Source of the DNA: Flavobacteriales bacterium
GTDB lineage: Bacteria > Bacteroidota > Bacteroidia > Flavobacteriales > BACL11
Length of the DNA: 8,614 nt
Reading direction: 5' to 3'
Assembly: GCA_002728175.1 (NCBI GenBank)
Contig: PBVH01000012.1
Coordinates: 76,400 to 85,013 of the forward strand
The notes under the pieces were generated by a model that saw nothing but the letters and a program-made list of their open reading frames with translations, made no database searches and was not told where the DNA came from. Shown one piece after another: positions 1 through 6,889 of this stretch; the first letter of the stretch is position 1; each line of letters opens with the position of its first letter. The position numbers and the translations under genes are program-made.

Positions 1-2204
1 GTTATACTCAAACTGTACTAGCTGATAAAAACTACAAAATAATTGTAAACAACAAAAATCTACTTTCTGATACAGTTTCAAATTATATTACAATTATAAA
101 AGATCAATATCCAGAAATTACATATCAACAGCTATATGACAGTATAAATCTAAAACATCTTTTTTATGGTAATGTATCAGATGATTACAAATTATCTAAA
201 CTTACCTTTAACTATAAAATTGATTCATCAAAAGAATATGCTTCTGAGCTCATTCAAATTAATCAATTAAATGAAGAAGCTTTTTTCTTTGAATACAACT
301 TTAACGAGCTAAATCTTAATCCCGGACAAAAAGTTGTGTACAACTTTAGTGTTTGGGATAATGACAAAATTAATGGTCACAAAAAAACAACTAGTAATAG
401 TCTAACTTACAGTGAAATGACCAGTAGCGACCTTATTGCCAAGAAAGATGAACAAAATGAAAAAACCAAAAATAATATCAGTGTGTCTATGTCATTAGCA
501 GAAGAAATAAAAAAAGACATTGATTTGTTTAAAAAACTTATGCTAGAAAACAAAACATTAGGTTGGAAAGAAAAAAAACTTGCAAAAAAAATTCTTGATA
601 ATCAAAAAAAACTTGCTGATCAAATTCAAAAAACTCAAAAACAAAATTCACAAAACATTAAAACACAAGAAAAACTCAATTCTAAAACACTTGAAAAACA
701 AAAAAAACTAGAGGAATTGATGAAAAAGGTATTAGATGAAGATATGGAGCGATTGCTTAAAGAGATGGAGGAAAATCTTGAAAAAATGGATAAAGAAAAA
801 ATGCAAGATATTTTGAATAAAATTAAAGATGAAAATGAAAATATTAATGATGAACTGGACAGAGAATTAGAGCTTTTTAAACAGTTAGAATTTGAACAAA
901 AATTAGAAGAATTAATTGAAAAAACTAAAAATCTAAGTGCTGAACAAAAAAGTTTAGAAAACGAAGAAAATATTGATGAACTCTTAAAAAAGCAAGAAGA
1001 AATTAAAAATAAAATGTCTGATATTTCTAAAGACCTTCAAGATCTGCGAGAAAAAAATACACAGTTAGAGCAAAAAAACGAAATGCCCAAAACTCAAAAA
1101 TTAGAAGAGAAAATAAAAGAAAATATGAATGAGAGTATTAAATCTCTAAATAATAATAAAAAAAACGCCGCTAAAAAATCTCAAAAACAAAGTGCTGAAG
1201 ATTTAGAAAGTCTTAGTCAACAACTTGAAAATATGCAATCTCAAAATTCTGAAGACAAGCCAATGGAAGATATGCAGATGTTAAGACAGATTTTAGAAGG
1301 TTTAATAAAACTTTCTTTTGATCAAGAAAACTTAATTGCAGAAGTTAATACGAACTCTACTAGTAGTCCAGAATTTGTAAACATTGTAAAATTTCAAAAA
1401 AAAATATCTGACGATAGCCAGATTATTCAAGATTCTCTTCTTGCCTTAAGCAAAAGAGTTGTTGAAATTCAATCTACAATTAATAAAGAAATTAATTTAA
1501 TAAATAAAAATTTAAAAATAGCAACAAAAAATCTCGAGGAAAGAAATGTGCCAAGAGGAACAGAGAAACAACAATTTGTTATGACTTCTATCAATAATTT
1601 AGCCCTTTTACTTTCAGAAATTCTTGAGCAAATGCAAAGAGACTTAGACTTAAATTCTAAATGCAATAAACCTAAAAATTGCAATAAACCTAAGAATTGC
1701 AATAAGCCTTCTATGTCTGAACTAAAAAATGCACAAAAACAATTAAATCAAGAGATGAAGAAGGCAAAAAATGACCCAAAAAATAAGGGGCAAGCAAAAT
1801 CGCTAATGAAACTTGCTAAAAAACAAGAAGAGATAAGAAGAAATTTGATGGAATTAATGAATGAAGAAGGTATAAAAGATTTAAACGAAACCATCAAAAA
1901 CATGGAAGAAAATGAAATTGATATTGTAAATAATAATATAACACTAGAAACAATAAAGAGACAACAAGAGATCTTATCAAAAATGCTTGAATCTGAAGAT
2001 GCATTAAGAGAAAAAGATGAAGATACTCAACGAGAATCTATTGAATGGGATTTTACTATTGATCAAGAAACTGAAAAATACTTAGAGTTCAAAAGATCAA
2101 AAAAAGCTTATGAAGAAATTATTGAAACTACTCCTCTTAAGCTCAAGCCTTTTTATAAAAAAAGAGTTACTAAATATTTCAACTATTTAAATAAAGATAA
2201 ATAA
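1..2204 (+). CDS. DUF4175-like coiled-coil protein, 5' truncated
   Basis: The frame is open from base 3 with no stop until TAA at 2202-2204, so 733 residues are visible and the true start lies left of the window. A GTG at 336 is internal, not a start: the coding sense continues upstream and resembles the beta-rich part of the family. The stretch PGQKVVYNFSVWDND (around residues 107-121) is typical of large flavobacterial proteins annotated as DUF4175. From about residue 150 to 600 the protein is almost entirely Lys/Glu/Gln/Asn-rich heptad-like coiled coil, with an internal Cys-Asn-Lys-Pro repeat. It ends in a short basic Tyr/Phe-rich tail. Family members usually have N-terminal membrane helices and about 1,100 residues (recalled), so about a third is probably missing. 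Likely membrane-anchored; molecular function unknown. The last base of its stop codon is the first base of the ybeY start. Family call is by recognition, without a profile search. Confidence 0.82.
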   Translation, partial: YTQTVLADKNYKIIVNNKNLLSDTVSNYITIIKDQYPEITYQQLYDSINLKHLFYGNVSDDYKLSKLTFNYKIDSSKEYASELIQINQLNEEAFFFEYNFNELNLNPGQKVVYNFSVWDNDKINGHKKTTSNSLTYSEMTSSDLIAKKDEQNEKTKNNISVSMSLAEEIKKDIDLFKKLMLENKTLGWKEKKLAKKILDNQKKLADQIQKTQKQNSQNIKTQEKLNSKTLEKQKKLEELMKKVLDEDMERLLKEMEENLEKMDKEKMQDILNKIKDENENINDELDRELELFKQLEFEQKLEELIEKTKNLSAEQKSLENEENIDELLKKQEEIKNKMSDISKDLQDLREKNTQLEQKNEMPKTQKLEEKIKENMNESIKSLNNNKKNAAKKSQKQSAEDLESLSQQLENMQSQNSEDKPMEDMQMLRQILEGLIKLSFDQENLIAEVNTNSTSSPEFVNIVKFQKKISDDSQIIQDSLLALSKRVVEIQSTINKEINLINKNLKIATKNLEERNVPRGTEKQQFVMTSINNLALLLSEILEQMQRDLDLNSKCNKPKNCNKPKNCNKPSMSELKNAQKQLNQEMKKAKNDPKNKGQAKSLMKLAKKQEEIRRNLMELMNEEGIKDLNETIKNMEENEIDIVNNNITLETIKRQQEILSKMLESEDALREKDEDTQRESIEWDFTIDQETEKYLEFKRSKKAYEEIIETTPLKLKPFYKKRVTKYFNYLNKDK
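1662..1709 (+). repeat. 18-bp in-frame tandem repeat, about 2.7 copies
   Basis: Two full 18-bp units (1662-1679 and 1680-1697) and a 12-bp partial unit (1698-1709) encode Cys-Asn-Lys-Pro-Lys-Asn twice and then Cys-Asn-Lys-Pro. Units differ only at third-position A/G changes. The repeat interrupts the coiled coil of the DUF4175-like protein and supplies three evenly spaced cysteines in an otherwise cysteine-poor protein. Such repeats can gain or lose units by slippage without breaking the frame. Confidence 0.9.
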
Positions 2205-2626
2205 TGATTGTTTTTCAAAATAAGAAATTATTAGACGATGTTGACTTTCTTGGCTTATCAAATTGGTTGAAGCAAGTAGTTATTCAAGAAAAAAAAATCC
2301 TAGGAGAAATTGTATGTGTATTTTGTGATGATAAATATTTATTAGAAAAAAATATTAAATATTTAAATCATGATTATTTGACTGATGTAATTACTTTCAA
2401 TTACTGTGAAGATAGAACCGTATCAGGTGATGTTTTAATTAGCGTTGAACGTGTTAGAGAAAATGCTAAAAGTTATAATGTTAGTTTTTTTACAGAAATT
2501 AAAAGAGTAATCGTACATGGTTTATTACATTTGCTAGGTTATGATGATAAAACCAATTCTTCAAAAAAAGAAATGACAGAAAAAGAAGATTTCTATTTAA
2601 ATTTATATGATGACTTTAGAAGATAA
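2204..2626 (+). CDS. ybeY: Endoribonuclease YbeY (16S rRNA 3'-end maturation)
   Basis: This 140-residue protein is a metal-dependent single-strand endoribonuclease involved in 16S rRNA 3'-end maturation and ribosome quality control in the cytoplasm. Family signatures are clear: the NxxYL...TDVITF block (around residues 46-65), the GDVLIS strand, and the metal-site motif HGLLHLLGYDDK beginning at His105. His105 and His109 match the first two metal ligands, but the third position, usually His ten residues after the first, is Asp115. As I recall, Bacteroidota YbeY proteins commonly have Asp here, so this need not mean loss of activity. The ATG shares its A with the upstream stop codon, and the 3' end overlaps mnmG by 20 bases, suggesting translational coupling. 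Length is slightly below the usual 150-165 residues. Confidence 0.95.
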   Translation: MIVFQNKKLLDDVDFLGLSNWLKQVVIQEKKILGEIVCVFCDDKYLLEKNIKYLNHDYLTDVITFNYCEDRTVSGDVLISVERVRENAKSYNVSFFTEIKRVIVHGLLHLLGYDDKTNSSKKEMTEKEDFYLNLYDDFRR

Positions 2627-4481
2627 ATATGATGTTATTGTAATCGGAGGTGGTCATGCTGGATGTGAAGCGGCCCATGCTGCAGCAACGTTAGGGTCAA
2701 AAGTATTATTGATATCTCAAAACCTTGAGACAATTGCTAGAATGTCTTGCAATCCTGCAATGGGAGGTGTTGCAAAGGGACAAATTATTAGAGAAATTGA
2801 TGCTTTAGGAGGAATGTCTGGAATTGTTACAGACAAATCAGCCATTCAATTTAGAATGTTAAATAAAAGTAAAGGGCCTGCCATGTGGAGCCCTAGAGCC
2901 CAGTGCGATAGAAAAATTTTTGAAAAAGAATGGAGAGAAATTCTTGAAAAAAATAAAAATATTGACTTTTGGCAAGATACTGTAAATCAGCTGCTAGTTG
3001 AAAACAACACTATTTGCGGGATTATTACAGATATGAGCACTAAAATATTCAGTAAATCTGTTATCTTATGTAGCGGAACCTTTCTTAACGGATTAATTCA
3101 TTTAGGTAAAAAAAATTACAAAGGAGGTCGATCAGGAGAGCCTGCAGCAGAAGGTATAACTAAACAACTAATTGATTTAGGATTTACTCATGGAAGAATG
3201 AAAACTGGAACTCCTCCTAGACTAGATGGAAGAACAATAGATTATAGCAAAACTATTGAGCAAAAAGGAGATGAAGAAGAAATAAAATTTTCATATTTAA
3301 CTACTGACAAAATTGATAAACAACACTCATGTTTTATAACATACACATCAAAAGAGGTACATAATATTCTTAAAAAAAGTTTTCATGATTCACCCATGTT
3401 TAATGGTCGAATTCAAGGACTTGGTCCAAGATACTGCCCTTCCATTGAAGACAAAATTGAAAGGTTTAGTAATAAAGATCGACATCAACTATTTATTGAG
3501 CCAGAAGGTAAAAAAACTATTGAAATATATTTGAACGGTTTCTCAACATCACTACCTGAAAAAACACAAATAGAAGCTTTAAGAAAAATAGAAGGTTTAG
3601 AAAATGTAAAAATGTTCCGTGCAGGATATGCAATTGAATATGATTATTTTCCACCTACACAACTAAAGCATACACTAGAAACAAAAATAATTAAAAATCT
3701 TTTTTTCAGCGGTCAAATAAATGGAACTACTGGCTATGAAGAAGCTGCTTGTCAGGGCTTGATAGCTGGAATCAATGCTCACTGTAATATTGAAAATAAA
3801 AACTCGTTTATACTAGAGAGATCAGATGCATATATTGGTGTTCTTATAGATGATTTAATTACAAAGGGAACAGATGAACCATATAGAATGTTTACATCAA
3901 GAGCAGAATATAGACTTTTGTTAAGACAAGACAATGCAGATGAAAGATTAACAAAAATTGGATATGAAATAGGTTTGGCTAGTAAAGAACGATTAAAAAA
4001 ACTAGAGAAGGTTTTAGGTCAATCAACTGAATTGTTAAAATTTATTAAGAAGCTTAGCATTGAACCAAACATTGTAAATGAAATGTTAGTCGAAAAAAAC
4101 AGTTCACCTCTAAAACAAAAATTAAAAATGAATAGTTTAATAGCTAGGCCACATATAACAATTAAAGATTTAATGATTGTTAATGAACTGCGCAACTACT
4201 TGAAAGACAATAATATAAGCCAAGAAGCAGTAGAGAAAGTTGAGATTGAAATTAAATACGGTGGATACCTAAATAAAGAAAAAAAATCTGTCGAAAAATT
4301 TAAAAAATTTGAAAATATGAAACTAGATGTCAATTTTGATTACAGCAAGCTTCACTCAATCTCAACGGAGGGAAGAGAAAAACTTGATCTTATAAAACCA
4401 ACCACATTAGGACAAGCATCAAGGATTAGTGGGGTATCACCATCTGATATAAATATATTACTTGTTTACCTAGGCAGATGA
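2607..4481 (+). CDS. mnmG: tRNA uridine-5-carboxymethylaminomethyl(34) synthesis enzyme MnmG (GidA)
   Basis: MnmG works with the GTPase MnmE in the cytoplasm to add the (carboxymethyl)aminomethyl group at C5 of wobble uridine 34, using FAD, NADH and a methylenetetrahydrofolate carbon. The 624 residues fit the usual length of about 620-630. Visible signatures are the FAD-binding GGGHAG loop (residues 14-19), SCNPAMGGVAKGQIIREIDA with Cys48, GPRYCPSIEDK with the second catalytic Cys at 277, the NGTTGYEEAACQG block, EPYRMFTSRAEYRLLLRQDN, and the C-terminal helical region ending in LGQASRISGVSPSDI, which in the family contacts MnmE and tRNA. All key residues are present and the gene is intact. 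Two tandem ATGs (2607, 2610) could each serve as start; both lie inside ybeY. The 3' end overlaps the methyltransferase start by 4 bases (ATGA). Confidence 0.98.
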   Translation: MMTLEDKYDVIVIGGGHAGCEAAHAAATLGSKVLLISQNLETIARMSCNPAMGGVAKGQIIREIDALGGMSGIVTDKSAIQFRMLNKSKGPAMWSPRAQCDRKIFEKEWREILEKNKNIDFWQDTVNQLLVENNTICGIITDMSTKIFSKSVILCSGTFLNGLIHLGKKNYKGGRSGEPAAEGITKQLIDLGFTHGRMKTGTPPRLDGRTIDYSKTIEQKGDEEEIKFSYLTTDKIDKQHSCFITYTSKEVHNILKKSFHDSPMFNGRIQGLGPRYCPSIEDKIERFSNKDRHQLFIEPEGKKTIEIYLNGFSTSLPEKTQIEALRKIEGLENVKMFRAGYAIEYDYFPPTQLKHTLETKIIKNLFFSGQINGTTGYEEAACQGLIAGINAHCNIENKNSFILERSDAYIGVLIDDLITKGTDEPYRMFTSRAEYRLLLRQDNADERLTKIGYEIGLASKERLKKLEKVLGQSTELLKFIKKLSIEPNIVNEMLVEKNSSPLKQKLKMNSLIARPHITIKDLMIVNELRNYLKDNNISQEAVEKVEIEIKYGGYLNKEKKSVEKFKKFENMKLDVNFDYSKLHSISTEGREKLDLIKPTTLGQASRISGVSPSDINILLVYLGR

Positions 4482-5365
4482 TACTATTAAAAAAATGTCC
4501 AGTTTGCGAAAGCAATAAATTAAATCTATTTATGATCTGCAAAGATTTTACAGTATCTCAGGAAAATTTTAATATTGTTTCATGTGAAACATGTGGCTTT
4601 AAGTTTACAAATCCTATGCCCAGTAAGAATGGGATTGGAAAATACTATAATTCTGATAAGTATATCTCTCACACAAATAGCAAAAAAGGTCTGTTTAATT
4701 TTTTATATCAATCTATTAGGGGGATTACAATAAAAAGTAAAAGAAAACTTCTCCCAAGGGATAGGCAAAATATTCATCATTTAGATATTGGTTGTGGTAC
4801 AGGAGAGTTTTTATACGAATGTAAGAAAAATGGTATTAATGTTTTTGGAGTTGAGCCTTCTAAAGCGGCTGCAGAACAGGCTATAAACAACTTCAAAATA
4901 GAGGTTGCTGATAGCATTTTTTCAAAAACTTTTACTAACAAAAAATTTGACAGTATTAGTATGTGGCATGTCTTAGAACACGTTCATGATATTAAAAAAT
5001 CTATTAGTAAAATAAACGAGCTACTAAAAATTGGAGGAAAAATCTTCATCGCACTGCCAAACCACGAATCCTTTGATGCTAAATACTATCAAGAATATTG
5101 GGCAGCATGGGATGTTCCTATTCATCTATGGCACTTTTCAAATAAAAACATAATTGAATTAATGTCAAATTTTGGTTTTACATTTAAGTATACAAAACCA
5201 ATGATCTTTGACTCATATTACGTTTCTTTGCTTAGTGAAGAATACAAAAACAACTATAAGAATTATATCAAGAGTTTTGTCATTGGAACAATTTCAAACT
5301 TACGAGCAAAATATATTGACAAGCAATATTCAAGCGTCATCTATGTGTTTGAAAAGAAAGCCTAA
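4478..5365 (+). CDS. Class I SAM-dependent methyltransferase with N-terminal Cys4 zinc motif
   Basis: The 295-residue protein opens with CPVC (Cys7, Cys10) and CETC (Cys36, Cys39), a rubredoxin-like zinc-binding module. A Rossmann-type domain follows: motif I is LDIGCGTGEF starting at Leu102, then FGVEPS, MWHVLEHVHD, and the GGKIFIALPN strand. These place it in the broad Methyltransf_23 type. The WDVPIHLWHFS segment is characteristic of this subgroup, many of whose members are annotated only as class I SAM methyltransferases. The methyl acceptor is not evident; related proteins include sugar and small-molecule methyltransferases. Its ATG overlaps the mnmG stop (ATGA), so it is very likely co-translated as the last gene of this operon. 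A role in tRNA or ribosome modification is suggested only by position. Confidence 0.9.
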   Translation: MILLKKCPVCESNKLNLFMICKDFTVSQENFNIVSCETCGFKFTNPMPSKNGIGKYYNSDKYISHTNSKKGLFNFLYQSIRGITIKSKRKLLPRDRQNIHHLDIGCGTGEFLYECKKNGINVFGVEPSKAAAEQAINNFKIEVADSIFSKTFTNKKFDSISMWHVLEHVHDIKKSISKINELLKIGGKIFIALPNHESFDAKYYQEYWAAWDVPIHLWHFSNKNIIELMSNFGFTFKYTKPMIFDSYYVSLLSEEYKNNYKNYIKSFVIGTISNLRAKYIDKQYSSVIYVFEKKA

Positions 5366-5382
5366 GCCTTAGAGCTATTTTT
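5359..5382 (+). terminator. Probable intrinsic terminator of the ybeY-mnmG operon
   Basis: A hairpin can form with left arm AGCCTAA (5359-5365) and right arm TTAG-A-GCT (5369-5376), giving 7 bp with one bulged A and a 3-base loop, followed by ATTTTT. The methyltransferase stop codon is part of the left arm. The stem is short, so strength is uncertain, but it sits exactly where the operon should end and just before a new promoter. Confidence 0.5.
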
Positions 5383-5413
5383 AATTTAACAGATTAGAAA
5401 AACAAAAATTATA

Positions 5414-5421
5414 TATCTTTG
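5414..5421 (+). promoter_or_regulatory. Bacteroidota -7 box (TATCTTTG) at the fibronectin-protein start codon
   Basis: TATCTTTG matches the Bacteroidota primary sigma factor -7 consensus TAnnTTTG exactly. No clear TTTG or TTG -33 element lies 17-22 bases upstream. The last base of the box is only four bases before the A of the ATG at 5426, so transcription should begin at about the start codon, giving a leaderless or nearly leaderless message. No in-frame ATG follows that would keep the signal peptide. Confidence 0.6.
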
Positions 5422-5425
5422 CATC

Positions 5426-6439
5426 ATGAGGTCCTTAATTTTTTTTTCTATTTTTTATCTAGTATATATAAATGAAAGCAACTCACAATGCCCTACTCCG
5501 ACAGCGTTATTTACATCTAATATAACCTACTATAATGCTCAAGCGAACTGGAGCCCAGTTGTAGGGGTAGATCATTACAGAATAAGATATAGGGAAATTG
5601 GCGCGCCTTCCTGGAGTAATTTAGGAAATATTGGTCAAACTGATTCAACACGAAATATCCCGCTTCTTCAGCAATTAACCACATATGAGTGGCAAATTAA
5701 AGCATTTTGTGATTCAACAAACCAACTCGGTTCAAATTGGTCAATAATAGATACGTTTACAACAATAAATTTTGTTGCAGCTCCTTTTAATCCGTTGGTA
5801 GTCAACTCCATATCTCACCAAATATGTGACTCGTCAACGAACTTGACGCTTAGAGTATCTCAAAATGCGGATGAGCCAGATATTGGCACCACTGTAATTA
5901 CTTCAAGCGGAGGAAGTTTTGATATGTATAAATTCAATTTTGGTGATTCGATTGGGTTTGCAATTTTAAACACTAGTTCCAATACAATAGTATCGACTTT
6001 AAGAATGGGTATTGCTTTGAATAATAATTATGCAACAGTAAATTCGTTTGATTCAGTAAATAATCTGATCGGTTTTTTTACAATTGAAAATTTACAAATT
6101 GGTATTAGAGTATCGACAACATCTCCAAATGATGGGAATAATTATACGAGTGGCTACATTAGTGAGGTTCGCTTTACTGACATATTCAAAAACCCTGGTA
6201 CTTCTGGATTTCTGTACTTTTATTCAGAAATGGAATCTGAACTAAACGATAATGTTTTAGACACTAATAAAACAATGATTACTTGTAATACCAGCTTGTC
6301 ATCATTAGCTGATAAAGCAGAAAAAAAGCTAACGTCTTTTTATTCCATTTTAGGTCAACTTAATATAAAAAAGGAGAAGGGGATATTAATTGAACTATAT
6401 AATGATGGTAGTTTTGAAAAAAAAATCATACTTAAGTAA
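5426..6439 (+). CDS. Secreted fibronectin type III protein with T9SS-like C-terminal signal
   Basis: This 337-residue protein starts with a signal peptide (residues 1 to about 20, hydrophobic LIFFSIFYLVYI) cleaved near Ser20/Gln21. There is no lipobox. Residues about 22-112 form a fibronectin type III domain (CPTPTAL, NWSPV, YRIRYRE, TYEWQIKAFC), a fold common in Bacteroidota surface proteins. Residues about 113-290 are Ser/Thr/Asn-rich and beta-predicted, with no catalytic motif I recognise. The last 40 or so residues (LTSFYSILGQL...NDGSFEKKIILK) resemble a divergent type A T9SS sorting domain, which would carry the protein across the outer membrane and anchor or release it. The start is supported by the promoter position and the signal peptide. 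Its stop overlaps the next start by one base. Function is probably adhesive or structural, but this is inference. Confidence 0.85.
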   Translation: MRSLIFFSIFYLVYINESNSQCPTPTALFTSNITYYNAQANWSPVVGVDHYRIRYREIGAPSWSNLGNIGQTDSTRNIPLLQQLTTYEWQIKAFCDSTNQLGSNWSIIDTFTTINFVAAPFNPLVVNSISHQICDSSTNLTLRVSQNADEPDIGTTVITSSGGSFDMYKFNFGDSIGFAILNTSSNTIVSTLRMGIALNNNYATVNSFDSVNNLIGFFTIENLQIGIRVSTTSPNDGNNYTSGYISEVRFTDIFKNPGTSGFLYFYSEMESELNDNVLDTNKTMITCNTSLSSLADKAEKKLTSFYSILGQLNIKKEKGILIELYNDGSFEKKIILK

Positions 6440-6807
6440 TGAAAAAAAATCTTAATGTTTTTGGGGAACCATTAATTACATGCAGTTTAAGTCCTAAAAC
6501 AGGATATTTTAGAACCGGTTGTTGTGAATCGGACGAATCTGATATTGGAATGCATACTGTTTGTGTTATCGTTAACGAAGACTTTTTACTCTTTTCTAAA
6601 GCTGTCGGAAACGATTTGTCAACTCCAATTCCAGAATACGGATTTGAGGGTTTGAAAGATGGAGACAAATGGTGTCTTTGCGCCCTGAGATGGAAAGAGG
6701 CGTTAATTAACAATATCGCTCCTAAGGTTATTTTGGAAGCAACAAACGAAAAAACACTAAAAGTTGTTAGTTTTGAAGACCTATTAAAACATTCACACAA
6801 AAAATAA
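6439..6807 (+). CDS. DUF2237 family protein
   Basis: This 122-residue protein matches the DUF2237 family along its whole length: NVFGEPL (residues 6-12), TGYFRTGCCE (21-30), GMHTVCVIV (37-45), GNDLSTPIPEYGF (57-69), GDKWCLCALRWKEA (75-88) and APKVILEAT near the C terminus. Cysteines 15, 28, 29, 42, 79 and 81 fall in the conserved blocks, as if for a metal or redox site, though no biochemical role is established to my knowledge. There is no signal peptide, so it should be cytoplasmic. Its ATG shares one base with the stop of the secreted fibronectin protein upstream, and I see no separate promoter, so the two are probably co-transcribed. An opposite-strand open frame over this gene is a shadow. 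Confidence 0.92.
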   Translation: MKKNLNVFGEPLITCSLSPKTGYFRTGCCESDESDIGMHTVCVIVNEDFLLFSKAVGNDLSTPIPEYGFEGLKDGDKWCLCALRWKEALINNIAPKVILEATNEKTLKVVSFEDLLKHSHKK

Positions 6808-6864
6808 ATAATTTACACTTGAAAATAAGCACTGGTGGAAAAGAACTTTTAGCAAAGTTATCAT

Positions 6865-6872
6865 TAAATTTG
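6865..6872 (+). promoter_or_regulatory. Bacteroidota -7 box (TAAATTTG) upstream of the esterase gene
   Basis: TAAATTTG matches TAnnTTTG exactly in the 82-base gap before the esterase. Transcription would start near 6876, leaving a leader of about 14 bases before the ATG at 6890. No good -33 element is seen at the expected distance, and AT-rich DNA yields such matches by chance, so support is moderate. I see no convincing terminator in the same gap. Confidence 0.5.
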
Positions 6873-6889
6873 TATTTAAATATTTATCA

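Noticed and set aside
336..338. GTG as the start codon of the DUF4175-like gene
   Set aside because: The same frame is open back to base 3 and the upstream residues read as protein continuous with the family's beta-rich part, so the gene begins outside the window.
1469..1702. Minus-strand open frame of 77 codons inside the DUF4175-like gene
   Set aside because: It is antisense to a long, well-supported coding region, has no recognisable domain, and its Leu/Phe/Cys content is what the complement of Lys/Asn/Gln-rich codons gives.
3119..3129. AAAGGAGGTCG motif resembling a ribosome binding site
   Set aside because: It lies in the conserved Lys-Gly-Gly-Arg-Ser segment of mnmG and no start codon follows at a suitable distance for a separate gene.
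6432..6800. Minus-strand open frame of 122 codons opposite DUF2237
   Set aside because: It mirrors the DUF2237 gene almost exactly, while the plus-strand product matches the family along its full length.
6839..6850. AAAAG-AA-CTTTT palindrome as a terminator after DUF2237
   Set aside because: The loop would be two bases and the stem is nearly all A-T, so it would not form a stable hairpin.
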